A stretch of 64,000 nucleotides of DNA from an uncultured Alistipes sp. (lineage in GTDB: Bacteria; Bacteroidota; Bacteroidia; Bacteroidales; UBA932), in the NCBI GenBank assembly GCA_900550465.1, contig URSC01000007.1, positions 1 to 64,000 of the forward strand. Reading direction: 5' to 3'. Made by a program: the position numbers and the translations under genes. Below, in pieces: positions 17,503 to 26,533 of the stretch (the stretch's first letter is position 1; each line of letters starts with the position of its first letter). The notes beneath the pieces are model-generated. The model was given only the letters and a program-made list of their open reading frames with translations. It was not told the DNA's origin and ran no database searches.

Positions 17503-18463
17503 ATATTTTTTTCTCTTCCTTGTGATTCCGCCGCCACAACTGCCAGGAATTGAAAATGTTTTGCCATATAGCGTATGTGCCGGGCGCCAGCGACGACACC
17601 GGCGTCAGATAAGTGTAGGCCATCCAGATAGCCAGCACCGTATTCTTCTGCCCCAGAGCCTGCCCCGCCGTGATGATGTCCCCGAAAGCGAGCCCGGTAC
17701 GCTTCCCGAACCAGTACTGCAGGACACAGCTGAGCAGGGCAGCGGCGGCCAGAAGCCACAGCACCAGAGCCGGAGCCGTACTGTTGTGCATGGAGCGCAC
17801 AGTCTGCCCGATAGCCAGGGCCAGAGCCCCCGCCCAGAGATAGAAAGCCACGCCTGCATGGTCCCTGAAATAGTAATGAGCCTTGGGCCACAGATACTTG
17901 ATCAGCACAGCCAGCAGGAAGGGACAGATAAGCAGGGGAAAGACCTTCGAGAGAATCTTCAGGAACGAGCTGACAAACCCCGCCCCCTGATGCACCTCCA
18001 CCAGCGGGAACACGAGAGGCACGAAGGCCGCCGCCAGGATATTGGACATAAGGTTGTACACAGTGATGCGGGCAGCGCTGCCGCCGAGCTTGTCGGTAAC
18101 CACCGCAGCAGCCGTAGCCGTCGGACAGATCAGGCAGACCATCGCACCCTCAAATATCTCACGGTAAGTCTCATCCATCGGAACGAATATCAGCACCCCG
18201 GCCATCACCAGGGCCGAGAGCGTCTGGAAAGCCAGTATGATCCAGTGCCACCTGGAGATACGCAGATCCTTGAAGTCTATCTTACAGAAAGTAAGGAACA
18301 GCTGTATGAAAATCAGCGACGGAGTAAGCACCTCCACCGCCTTCCACACCGCCGGTTTCACCGGAGACAGAAATCCCGCATAATGAAAGAGGAAATAGCC
18401 TCCGGCACCGGCCAGCATGGCTATCGGCAGGATCCAGTCCTTTAGAAATTGCCTGACACTCAT
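17498..18463 (-). CDS. Bile acid:Na+ symporter (BASS)-like transporter
   Basis: A 321-residue membrane protein with about ten helices. The segment CLICPTATAAAVVTDKLGG and the later GQALGQKNTVLAIWMAYTYL resemble the two crossing-helix motifs of the BASS/arsenite-permease superfamily. The substrate is unknown; members of this branch in Bacteroidota are not characterised. It starts four bases inside the thiamine pyrophosphokinase gene, which raises the possibility of thiamine or precursor transport, but this rests only on position. Confidence 0.72.
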   Translation of the reverse strand: MSVRQFLKDWILPIAMLAGAGGYFLFHYAGFLSPVKPAVWKAVEVLTPSLIFIQLFLTFCKIDFKDLRISRWHWIILAFQTLSALVMAGVLIFVPMDETYREIFEGAMVCLICPTATAAAVVTDKLGGSAARITVYNLMSNILAAAFVPLVFPLVEVHQGAGFVSSFLKILSKVFPLLICPFLLAVLIKYLWPKAHYYFRDHAGVAFYLWAGALALAIGQTVRSMHNSTAPALVLWLLAAAALLSCVLQYWFGKRTGLAFGDIITAGQALGQKNTVLAIWMAYTYLTPVSSLAPGTYAIWQNIFNSWQLWRRNHKEEKKIS

Positions 18464-19164
18464 AGCCTCTCCACATCCAGCATTCTATTGAACCATCCGG
18501 GAAGATATAGCAGCACCTTGGCCGGATGACTCAGACGCAGCTCCACCTCAGGAGAGCTGACCCGGTTGAGCGTGGCCTTCCACCACATATCGAAGCGCAC
18601 CCCGTCCGTAGGAAACTCCAGGCCGCTGCTCTCTATCCTCAACGAGGAATCGAAGGCAAATATGGAAAGCGGCTGTCCCTTGGGGAGAGTCATTCTGCAT
18701 GAGCCCAGGATGGGGATGAAGGCTCCGTAATCCGTCACCAGCGAGAGGATGCCGCGGGCCCCGCACTGCTCCATATACTCGGCGAAGTCCGCCAGAAGCG
18801 AGATGTTGCCCAGAGTGTGGTCCTCCCGCTTGCCGGTGGCGCCGAACACGGTGATGGAGAATTCCGGCAGCCTCCTGCCCTTCCCCACCCTCAGCATGGA
18901 GCATATCCAGCGGAAAGCCTTCGAGAGGTCATTGCTCTCCTGCTCTCCCACCGGAAACAGCTGGTCGGCCAGCTCCTGCCGCAGGTCCTCCGGCAGCGAG
19001 TCCATGTCCCCCACCACGAATTCCGGCTTGCGGAAACGCATGAACGAGGATGCGGCCCCGTCGCAGCACACCACCACGTCGCAGGACATCAGACGGTCCC
19101 GGACATCGGCGTTACCGGGGAAATCCCCGTCGCAGAGTATGGCGTATGATATCGGAGGTCTCAT
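18460..19164 (-). CDS. Thiamine pyrophosphokinase
   Basis: Transfers pyrophosphate from ATP to thiamine to give thiamine diphosphate. Family motifs are visible in order: VVCCDGAAS, FVVGDMDSLP, NDLSKAF and FGATGKREDHTLGNISLL, followed by a C-terminal beta-sandwich domain (ending FNRMLDVERL). An ATG at 19182 also opens the frame, but the ATG at 19164 overlaps the upstream stop as ATGA, the pattern used repeatedly in this genome, giving 234 residues. It follows the LptG-Fmt fusion gene and precedes the BASS-like transporter. Confidence 0.88.
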   Translation of the reverse strand: MRPPISYAILCDGDFPGNADVRDRLMSCDVVVCCDGAASSFMRFRKPEFVVGDMDSLPEDLRQELADQLFPVGEQESNDLSKAFRWICSMLRVGKGRRLPEFSITVFGATGKREDHTLGNISLLADFAEYMEQCGARGILSLVTDYGAFIPILGSCRMTLPKGQPLSIFAFDSSLRIESSGLEFPTDGVRFDMWWKATLNRVSSPEVELRLSHPAKVLLYLPGWFNRMLDVERL

Positions 19165-21611
19165 GCGGATGCGCCCCTCCATCCGGCGAGAAAACTCCTG
19201 ACATCCATCCTTTTCTTTGCCGGTGCCTGAAGTTCCTTGAGCGCAAGGGCCCCGTCCCCGCAGCGCACCAGTATAGTCGAGCGGTGATCGGTATATGCCG
19301 CTCCGGGCGCTGCCGTCAGGAAGTCCTCCGGCGCACCGGCTGATACTGCTTGTGAATCAGACAGTACATCGGTACAATAAATCTTCAGTTCCAGGTCCTG
19401 TCCGTCCAGAACGACCGTCCCGTGAGCCCCCGGTCTGGGAGAAAGCCCGCGCACCAGATTGTGCAGGGACACGGCACTTCTGTTCCAGTCCAGCAATCCG
19501 GTCTCACGGCTGAGCTTGGGTGCTGCGGACTGACAGGGGGACAACCCGGAGGCATCCTGTTCCACTGGCCTGGCCGTCCCGTCCTTCAGCGCATCCACGG
19601 TCTTCAGGACCAGTTCCGCCCCCATATCCATAAGTCTCCCGTAGAGAGCGCCGAAGTCCTCGTCCGGATGTATCTCCGCCTCCTCCTGGAAGAGCAGCGA
19701 ACCGGTATCAATATGGTCATCCAGCAGGAAAGTGGTCACACCGGTCCTGGTCTCTCCGTTGATGACGGCCCAGTTGATGGGAGCCGCCCCGCGGTATGCC
19801 GGAAGAAGTGACGCATGCAGGTTGAAAGTACCCTTCGGAGGCATGGCCCATACAGCCCTGGGCAGCATTCTGAAAGCCACTACTACGAACATATCGGCCT
19901 CCAGCGCCCTGAGCTCAGCCAGGAATCCCGGTTCCTTCAGCGACTCAGGCTGCATCAGGGGCAGTCCCGCGGACAGCGCATACTCCTTTACAGGCGAGAA
20001 TCCCACTTTCTGTCCGCGTCCTATCCTGCGGTCCGGAACTGTAACCACAGCCGCCACGTCATAGCCTCCCTCCACCAGGGCCCTGAGAGACCCCACGGCA
20101 AATTCAGGAGTACCCATAAATACTATTCTGGCCTTTGCACCACGGCTCAGAGTTCCGTCCGTAGTACCGGCCGTCTTCTTTCGGTTCATTGACAGTTTTG
20201 CAAAAAATTTCTTAACAGGTACAAGATAAGTGTCCAGATTGAACATGGATGAATCCTTGGTGGATTTCCATGTAAGGAAAACCCCTATAGGCAGCAGGAC
20301 CATCGTAGAGATGAAGGCCCCGAGCTCCGGGGATATGGCCCCGTCCCTGGCCAGTTTCCTGCCGGAAGTATCCACTACCCAGTAGAGGACGAAGAACAGC
20401 GCGGACACGATGACCGGCGTCCCGAGTCCTCCCTTACGGATAATCGCCCCCAGCGGAGCCCCGATGAAAAAGAATATGAAGCAGGCAAACGAGAGGGTGA
20501 ACTTCCTGAGAGACTCCAGATCTATCCTTCTTAGATAAAAGGTATACTGCAGGGACTCCCTGTCATAGCTCTGCACTGTCTGCAAAGCCTTCTGCACGGA
20601 ACGGCGGGCACCTTCCAGAGCGTCCAGCTCCTCCTGCGCACCGGCCCAGACGACTGTATCGATGGGGAAGTACTCGCTGTATCCCTTATTGACGGATGTA
20701 TCCAGCTGCCTGGGCGTATTAAGGGATATGCTGTACACTATTCCCTTGCGCTGCTGCGAGACAGTCTCGTCGTAAAGAGCCCCGAGTGAGTCCCGGTCAT
20801 GATGCAACTGCTGGAGGTTGCGGGACATGATGTCATTGCCGTAGCGGTTTTCCTCGGACTTCTGAAACGCATAGTTCTCCAGAGGTATGACTATCTCCTG
20901 CATGTCAAAGTCCACCTGCCGCAGCTGGAAAGTGGTGTCACGGTACTTGCGGTTGTTCTCCTCCTCGTACGACACTCCGCTGTACAGGGTAAAGACTATG
21001 GCCTTCTTGTCCGGGGTAGAGCGGAACAGGCCGGAATCAGCCACGGCCAGCGACACATTGCCCTTGTTCCTGGTGTGGTTGTAGACCATCACCCCGTACA
21101 TCATGTCCGTGTTCTTGTCCCTGGAATCCACCCGGATGGAATACCCGTCAATACCGTTGTAGAACGTGCCCGTAGGTATCTTTATCTCGTCCTTTGTACG
21201 GGCTATGTCATATTGAAGAGTATAGATCTTGTTGTAAGCCAACGGGATAAGGTTATTGGAGACAAAGAACGCCGCCACGCTTATCCCGAAGGCCACGAAA
21301 ATCAGGGGCAGGAATATCCTCTGGAGGGAGATGCCCGCCGCCTTCATGGCCAGCAGCTCGTTGTTCTCGCCCAGGTTGCCGAATGTCATGATGGAGGCCA
21401 GCAGGGTGGCCAGAGGCATGGACAGGGGCAGGATGGTAGCCGAGCCCCAGCCCAGGAACTCCATGATGACCCAGAAACTCAGACCCTTTCCCACCAGCTC
21501 GTCGATATACAGCCACAGGAACTGCATCACCAGTATGAACACGGTGATGAAGAACGTCATCACGAACGGGCCGAGGAACGACTTGAGCAGGAAGAGGTCC
21601 AGTTTCTTCAT
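19161..21611 (-). CDS. Fusion of LptG/LptF-type permease with methionyl-tRNA formyltransferase
   Basis: One uninterrupted 816-codon frame. Residues 1 to about 460 are a YjgP/YjgQ permease: three N-terminal helices, a large periplasmic beta-jellyroll (about 110-360) and three C-terminal helices, as in the LPS transport protein LptG. Residues about 490-816 are a full Fmt: FMGTPEFAVGSL, NLHASLLPAYRGAAPINW with N597 and H599, DHIDTG with D635, and the C-terminal OB domain. The N-to-D distance (38) equals that of E. coli Fmt. Met475 (ATG at 20187-20189) opens the Fmt part and could start a separate Fmt. Fmt formylates initiator Met-tRNA; no biochemical link to LPS export is known. Confidence 0.88.
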   Translation of the reverse strand: MKKLDLFLLKSFLGPFVMTFFITVFILVMQFLWLYIDELVGKGLSFWVIMEFLGWGSATILPLSMPLATLLASIMTFGNLGENNELLAMKAAGISLQRIFLPLIFVAFGISVAAFFVSNNLIPLAYNKIYTLQYDIARTKDEIKIPTGTFYNGIDGYSIRVDSRDKNTDMMYGVMVYNHTRNKGNVSLAVADSGLFRSTPDKKAIVFTLYSGVSYEEENNRKYRDTTFQLRQVDFDMQEIVIPLENYAFQKSEENRYGNDIMSRNLQQLHHDRDSLGALYDETVSQQRKGIVYSISLNTPRQLDTSVNKGYSEYFPIDTVVWAGAQEELDALEGARRSVQKALQTVQSYDRESLQYTFYLRRIDLESLRKFTLSFACFIFFFIGAPLGAIIRKGGLGTPVIVSALFFVLYWVVDTSGRKLARDGAISPELGAFISTMVLLPIGVFLTWKSTKDSSMFNLDTYLVPVKKFFAKLSMNRKKTAGTTDGTLSRGAKARIVFMGTPEFAVGSLRALVEGGYDVAAVVTVPDRRIGRGQKVGFSPVKEYALSAGLPLMQPESLKEPGFLAELRALEADMFVVVAFRMLPRAVWAMPPKGTFNLHASLLPAYRGAAPINWAVINGETRTGVTTFLLDDHIDTGSLLFQEEAEIHPDEDFGALYGRLMDMGAELVLKTVDALKDGTARPVEQDASGLSPCQSAAPKLSRETGLLDWNRSAVSLHNLVRGLSPRPGAHGTVVLDGQDLELKIYCTDVLSDSQAVSAGAPEDFLTAAPGAAYTDHRSTILVRCGDGALALKELQAPAKKRMDVRSFLAGWRGASA

Positions 21612-21630
21612 TCAGCAGGGTATATGCCGT

Positions 21631-24258
21631 TTAACCTATCTTGTTGACGGATTCGATCATGGCGGTCAGAGCAGCCATCAGGCCCTCCGGGTCCTTGCCT
21701 CCGGCCGTTGCCAGGAAGGGCTGTCCGCCTCCGCCGCCCTTGATATGGGCCGCAGCGGCCTTGACGTCCTTGCCGGCATGAGCACCGGCTGCCACCAGGT
21801 CGTCGGTGTACATCATCAGCAGCGAGGGCTTGCGGTCCGGAGTCATGATGGCGGCCACCATAGCAGCACGGGTATTCTCCTTGCGCAGCTCGAAAGCCAC
21901 TTCCTTGATAATATCGGGCAAATACACTCCGGTCAGGGTGAACAGACGGACTCCCGCAGGTGTCTCCTCGCTCTTCTCGACCAGAGTCTTCTTGAGGGCG
22001 GCGGCTCTCTCGCGGGCCACCTCCTCGAGGGAATGGCGGAACGAATCGTTCTCGGCCACGAGTTTCTTGATGGCCGTGATAACGTCCGGTGTGTTCTCGA
22101 AGAATGAGCGCACGGCCGCTATCTGGTCCTCCACTCCGTCGAACATATCCTCTACGTAGCTGCCGGTGACTGCCTGGATGCGGCGCACTCCGGCGGCGAC
22201 AGCCGACTCGGAAACTATCTTGAGCATACCGATACGGCCCGTCGAGGCGGTGTGCGTACCGCCGCAGAGCTCTATCGAGTCTCCGAAGCGGATAGCGCGG
22301 ACCTTGTCCCCGTACTTCTCTCCGAAAAGGGCCATTGCCCCCATGGCCTTGGCCTCCGCGATGGGGATGTCGCGGTACTCCTCGCGCTGGAAGTCGGAAC
22401 GGATCAGACGGTTGACCATCCTCTCCACCTCACGCAGCTTCTCCGCAGGTATCTTCTCGTAATGGGAGAAGTCGAAACGGAAATATGAAGGGCAGACGTA
22501 CGAGCCTTTCTGCTCGATGTGGGTTCCGAGTACGGAGCGCAGGGCGTAGTGCAGGAGGTGGGTGGCCGAGTGATTGTTGGCCGTCTCCTGACGCTTCTGT
22601 CCGTCCACCACAGCATGGAAGCCGGCCTCGGGCTCCGAGGGGATGCGGTCGGCGATGTGGATGCTGAGGTTATTTTCCTTTATAGTATTGACGATATTGA
22701 TCTTCTCGCCGGAAGGAGATACGATGTATCCGCAGTCCCCGACCTGTCCGCCGCTCTCGGCGTAGAAAGGTGTGCGGTCAAAGACGAGCTGGAATATCTC
22801 CTTGCCCTTGGTCTTGACAGTGCGGTACTTGACTATCTGCACATCTGTCTCCAGCAGGTCGTAGCCCACGAAGGAGTGCTCGTCGGTGTCGGTGAGCACC
22901 ACCCAGTCCCCGGCCTCCACGGCTGCGGCGTTGCGGGCCCTGGCCTTCTGCTTGCCCAGCTCGACCTCGAACTCCTCCAGGTCGATGCTGTATCCGTGCT
23001 CGCGGGCTATCAGCTCGCTCAGGTCGATCGGGAAACCGTAGGTGTCGTAGAGGGTGAAGGCATCCTTGCCTGATATGCGCTTCGTATCAGCATTGCGCTC
23101 CATGATAGTGTTGATCAGGCCGATACCCTTGGCGAGGGTACGCAGGAAGGCTTCTTCCTCCTCCCGGATAACGTTCTCGATAAGAGCCTGCTGCCTGGCC
23201 AGTTCGGGATAGGCCTCGCCCATGACATCGACCAGCACCGGTACGAGACGGCACAGGAAAGGCTCGTTGAAGCCCAGGAAGGTGTAGCCGTAGCGCACTG
23301 CCCGGCGCAGGATGCGGCGGATGACGTAGCCGGCCTTGACATTGGAGGGCAGCTGACCGTCGGCTATGGAGAATGAGATGGCCCTGATGTGGTCGGCGAC
23401 TACTCTCATGGCGACATCCACGTCCTCCGACTCAGCTCCGTACTTATGCCCCGAGAGCTCGCCTATCCTGGCGATTATGTCCTGGAACATGTCCCCGTCG
23501 TAGTTGCTCTTGTTGCCGTTGACGGCCATCACCAGGCGCTCGAAGCCCATGCCGGTGTCCACGTGATGCAGGGGCAGCTGCTCGAGGGTACCGTCAGCCT
23601 TGCGGTTGTACTGGATGAAGACGAGGTTCCATATCTCGATTACCAGGGGGTCGCTCTGATTGACCAGGTCCCGGCCGGGCACCGCCTTGCGGTCTGCCTC
23701 GTCGCGCAGGTCGATGTGTATCTCGCTGCAGGGGCCGCAGGGGCCGGTGTCGCCCATCTCCCAGAAATTGTCCTTCTTGCTGCCGTAGAGGATTCTGTCC
23801 TCCGGCAGATACTGCTTCCAGATGTCCAGGGCCTCCTGGTCCGGACCCAGTCCGTCCTCGGGACTGCCCTCGCAGACTGTGGCGTAGAGCCGCTCCGGGT
23901 CGAGCCTGTAGACCTGCGTCAGCAGCTCCCAGGCCCAGGCTATGGCCTCCTTCTTGAAGTAGTCGCCGAAGCTCCAGTTGCCCAGCATCTCGAACATGGT
24001 GTGATGGTAGGAATCGTGGCCGACCTCCTCCAGGTCATTGTGCTTGCCGCTTACCCTGAGGCACTTCTGGCTGTCCGCCACCCTCGGGTAGAGTATGGGT
24101 GTGTTGCCGAGGAACCAGTCCTTGAACTGGTTCATACCGGCGTTGGTGAACATGAGCGTGGGGTCCCCCTTGACCACCATCGGGGCAGAGGGAACGATCC
24201 TGTGGCCCTTCGAGGCGAAGAAGTCCAGGAACTGTTTTCTAATCTCTTTCGATGTCAT
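21631..24258 (-). CDS. alaS: Alanine--tRNA ligase
   Basis: Full-length (875 aa) class II synthetase charging tRNA-Ala. Catalytic domain with the N-terminal RKQFLDFFASKGH and FTNAGMNQFKDWFLG, VDTGMGFERL (motif 3 region); editing domain with HSATHLLHYALR and the zinc motif CGGTHTASTGRIG; C-terminal oligomerisation domain ending in IKGGGGGQPFLATAGG. The open frame extends to a TTG at 24282, but that would lie on top of the promoter; the ATG at 24258 gives the usual MTSKEIRKQF. Two overlapping palindromes sit directly upstream (24266-24286). Confidence 0.97.
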   Translation of the reverse strand: MTSKEIRKQFLDFFASKGHRIVPSAPMVVKGDPTLMFTNAGMNQFKDWFLGNTPILYPRVADSQKCLRVSGKHNDLEEVGHDSYHHTMFEMLGNWSFGDYFKKEAIAWAWELLTQVYRLDPERLYATVCEGSPEDGLGPDQEALDIWKQYLPEDRILYGSKKDNFWEMGDTGPCGPCSEIHIDLRDEADRKAVPGRDLVNQSDPLVIEIWNLVFIQYNRKADGTLEQLPLHHVDTGMGFERLVMAVNGNKSNYDGDMFQDIIARIGELSGHKYGAESEDVDVAMRVVADHIRAISFSIADGQLPSNVKAGYVIRRILRRAVRYGYTFLGFNEPFLCRLVPVLVDVMGEAYPELARQQALIENVIREEEEAFLRTLAKGIGLINTIMERNADTKRISGKDAFTLYDTYGFPIDLSELIAREHGYSIDLEEFEVELGKQKARARNAAAVEAGDWVVLTDTDEHSFVGYDLLETDVQIVKYRTVKTKGKEIFQLVFDRTPFYAESGGQVGDCGYIVSPSGEKINIVNTIKENNLSIHIADRIPSEPEAGFHAVVDGQKRQETANNHSATHLLHYALRSVLGTHIEQKGSYVCPSYFRFDFSHYEKIPAEKLREVERMVNRLIRSDFQREEYRDIPIAEAKAMGAMALFGEKYGDKVRAIRFGDSIELCGGTHTASTGRIGMLKIVSESAVAAGVRRIQAVTGSYVEDMFDGVEDQIAAVRSFFENTPDVITAIKKLVAENDSFRHSLEEVARERAAALKKTLVEKSEETPAGVRLFTLTGVYLPDIIKEVAFELRKENTRAAMVAAIMTPDRKPSLLMMYTDDLVAAGAHAGKDVKAAAAHIKGGGGGQPFLATAGGKDPEGLMAALTAMIESVNKIG

Positions 24259-24265
24259 ATAGCGT

Positions 24266-24286
24266 AACTGATCAGTTTGCAAACTG
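24266..24286. promoter_or_regulatory. Two overlapping perfect palindromes at the alaS start site
   Basis: AACTGATCAGTT (24266-24277) and CAGTTTGCAAACTG (24273-24286) are perfect palindromes sharing one half-site, so AACTG/CAGTT occurs three times in 21 bases. They begin at the last base of the -7 element and cover the expected transcription start of alaS. E. coli AlaRS is known to repress its own gene by binding a palindrome at its start site; that this happens here is inference. Confidence 0.6.
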
Positions 24287-24294
24287 CAAATATA
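24286..24294 (-). promoter_or_regulatory. -7 element of alaS
   Basis: The minus strand reads TATATTTGC, a full match to TAnnTTTG, 27 bases before the alaS ATG. No clear TTG is seen at the -33 distance, which would fall inside the end of the downstream-reading permease region. Confidence 0.5.
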
Positions 24295-24298
24295 TACA

Positions 24299-25399
24299 TT
24301 ATTTCGGTGCGAGGCGGTAGAGAACCGCAGCTATGACTGCATACAGGATGTTGGGCAGCCACATGGCCAGCCAGGGCGGCAGGGTATCGGTGATGACGAA
24401 CATCTGGCTGAAGCGCAGGAAGAGGATGTAGGAGAAGCTCAGGGCAATGCCCACTCCCAGGTTCAGGCCTATGCCTCCGCGGCGCTTCTTGGAGGAGAGG
24501 GAGACCCCTATAAGGGTGAGGATGAAGGCGGAGAATGGCACCGCAAAGCGGGTGTGCTTCTCGATAAGTGAGTATTTCACCATGCTGTCTCCCCTCATGT
24601 GCTGCATGTCTATCAGCTCATCCAGTTCCTTGTATGTAAGCGTCTCCACCGTATTTTCCCTGCGGTAGAAATCATCCACCGTCAGCCGTATGACAGTATC
24701 AAGCTGCTTGCCGGACACTATCCGCTGCTGTGAGGTGCTGTAGTCCCTCAAGGTGTAGTTCTTGAGCTTCCAGCTGCCGGAGGTACTGTCCCAGGCCGCG
24801 CTCTCCGCCGTCAGCTTGGATGTCAGATGGCTGTCATCTATGCTCTCCAGGGTGAATTTATATGCCGTATTGTTCCACGTGCTGAAAGATTCCACATAGA
24901 CGAATTCGCCGGGAGCTATCTGGTAATGAATGTTCCGGTTGGTATTGTAGAACTTCTGCCCCTTGATGTACTGTTCCTCGAAGGCCAGCCTCCGCTCGTT
25001 GGCCCTTGGTATGACAAACAGATTGAGCGACAGGCTCATCAACGCGATGAACAGAGCCGACAGAAAGTACGGATACATCAGCCGGCTGAAGCTTACTCCG
25101 CCTGAGAGCATGGCGACTATCTCACTGTTGCCCGCAAGCTTGGATGTGAAGAATATCACGGTGATGAATACGAACAGGGGGCTGAACATATTGATGAAGT
25201 AAGGAATGAAGTTCATGTAGTAATCGAAGACGATGGCATGGAGCGAAGCCTCCTTGTCCACGAAATCGTCTATCTTCTCGCTGATGTCGAAGATGATTAC
25301 GATGACGATTATCAGCAGCAGAGCCACGAAGAAAGTTCCTATGAACTTCCTTATGATGTACCAGTCCAGTATCTTTACTCTGAATGTGCTGAGATTCAT
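24299..25399 (-). CDS. LptF/LptG family permease
   Basis: A 366-residue YjgP/YjgQ family protein, i.e. a membrane half of the LptBFG ABC exporter that lifts lipopolysaccharide out of the inner membrane. It has three N-terminal helices (starting about residue 16), a periplasmic domain (about 130-260) and three C-terminal helices ending ILYAVIAAVLYRLAPK. Together with the LptG-like part of the fusion at 19161-21611 it could form the heterodimer; the LptB ATPase is not in the window. It is three bases downstream of tgt, which is also the order in other Bacteroidota. Confidence 0.88.
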   Translation of the reverse strand: MNLSTFRVKILDWYIIRKFIGTFFVALLLIIVIVIIFDISEKIDDFVDKEASLHAIVFDYYMNFIPYFINMFSPLFVFITVIFFTSKLAGNSEIVAMLSGGVSFSRLMYPYFLSALFIALMSLSLNLFVIPRANERRLAFEEQYIKGQKFYNTNRNIHYQIAPGEFVYVESFSTWNNTAYKFTLESIDDSHLTSKLTAESAAWDSTSGSWKLKNYTLRDYSTSQQRIVSGKQLDTVIRLTVDDFYRRENTVETLTYKELDELIDMQHMRGDSMVKYSLIEKHTRFAVPFSAFILTLIGVSLSSKKRRGGIGLNLGVGIALSFSYILFLRFSQMFVITDTLPPWLAMWLPNILYAVIAAVLYRLAPK

Positions 25400-25402
25400 C
25401 TA

Positions 25403-26533
25403 CTACAATCTGTTCTGCAGCCGCTTGACCGCTGCTTCCTTCCATGGCAGGAAATCGCCTGCCTCGATATGCTTCCTTGCCTGGACCACCACGTCCAGAT
25501 AGAAAGCCAGGTTGTGCTCGCTGGCTATCTGGGCGGCCAGCATCTCCCCGGCCACGAAGAGATGCCTCAGGTAGGCCTTCGTATAGGCGGTGTCCACAAA
25601 GGATGTGCCATGAGGGTCGATCGGGGAGAAATCCCTCTCCCACTTCTTGTTGCGCATGTTCATCCTCCCCTCCCAGGTGAACAGCATGCCGTTGCGGCCG
25701 TTGCGGGTGGGCATCACGCAGTCGAACATGTCGATGCCACGGGCAATGCCCTCCAGCAGGTTTTCGGGTGTCCCCACTCCCATCAGATAGCGGGGGCGGT
25801 CCTTCGGCAGGACGGGATGGACCACTTCTATCATCTCATACATCACATCGGTAGGCTCCCCCACGGAAAGCCCTCCGATAGCGTATCCCTCGCAGTCATA
25901 CGAGGCCACGTTCTCGGCCGCCTCGACCCTCAGGTCAGGATAGACGCATCCCTGGACTATGGGGAAAAATGCCTGGGAATAACCATACAGCGGCTCTGTC
26001 TCCCGGAAGCGGGCGATGCCTCTCCTGAGCCACTGCTTCGTCAGGTCCAGGGACTTGCGGGCATAGTTGCGGTCAGCGTCGCCGGGGGTACACTCGTCCA
26101 GGGCCATGATGATGTCGGCCCCGATGATGCGCTGGGTGTCCACATTGTTCTCAGGGGTGAAACTGTGGGCCGAGCCGTCGATATGCGAGCGGAAGGTGCA
26201 GCCCTCCGGAGTCAGTTTCCGGCTGTCGGCCAGGGAGAATACCTGGAAACCGCCGCTGTCGGTCAGTATCGGGCGGTCCCATCCGGCAAACCGGTGCAGG
26301 CCTCCGGCCATCCGCAGGGTCTCCAGCCCGGGCCGCAGATAGAGATGATAGGTGTTGCCCAGGATGATCTGAGCCCCGATATCGGCTTTCAGGTCCCTAT
26401 GGTACACTCCTTTAACAGAACCGACGGTACCCACGGGCATAAAGATCGGTGTCTCTATGGTCCCGTGGTCCGTCCGGATCCGTCCTCTGCGTGCATTGGA
26501 CGCAGGGTCTGTCTTAAGCAGCTCGAACTTCAT
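25403..26533 (-). CDS. tgt: Queuine tRNA-ribosyltransferase (Tgt), without the zinc cysteines
   Basis: A 376-residue TIM-barrel enzyme that exchanges G34 of tRNA for a queuosine precursor. Present: PIFMPVGTVGSVKG, LTDSGGFQVFSLA with the general Asp, AIGGLSVGEP, and FDCVMPTRNGRNG with the nucleophilic Asp. In the usual zinc site, where CxCxxC is expected before YSRAYLHHL, this protein reads DPHGTSFVDTAYTKAYLRHLF; the three Cys are gone, while the partner His (SEHNL) remains. Fold and active site look intact, so it is probably functional. Located between tdh and the LptF/G gene with 0-3 base gaps. Confidence 0.92.
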   Translation of the reverse strand: MKFELLKTDPASNARRGRIRTDHGTIETPIFMPVGTVGSVKGVYHRDLKADIGAQIILGNTYHLYLRPGLETLRMAGGLHRFAGWDRPILTDSGGFQVFSLADSRKLTPEGCTFRSHIDGSAHSFTPENNVDTQRIIGADIIMALDECTPGDADRNYARKSLDLTKQWLRRGIARFRETEPLYGYSQAFFPIVQGCVYPDLRVEAAENVASYDCEGYAIGGLSVGEPTDVMYEMIEVVHPVLPKDRPRYLMGVGTPENLLEGIARGIDMFDCVMPTRNGRNGMLFTWEGRMNMRNKKWERDFSPIDPHGTSFVDTAYTKAYLRHLFVAGEMLAAQIASEHNLAFYLDVVVQARKHIEAGDFLPWKEAAVKRLQNRL

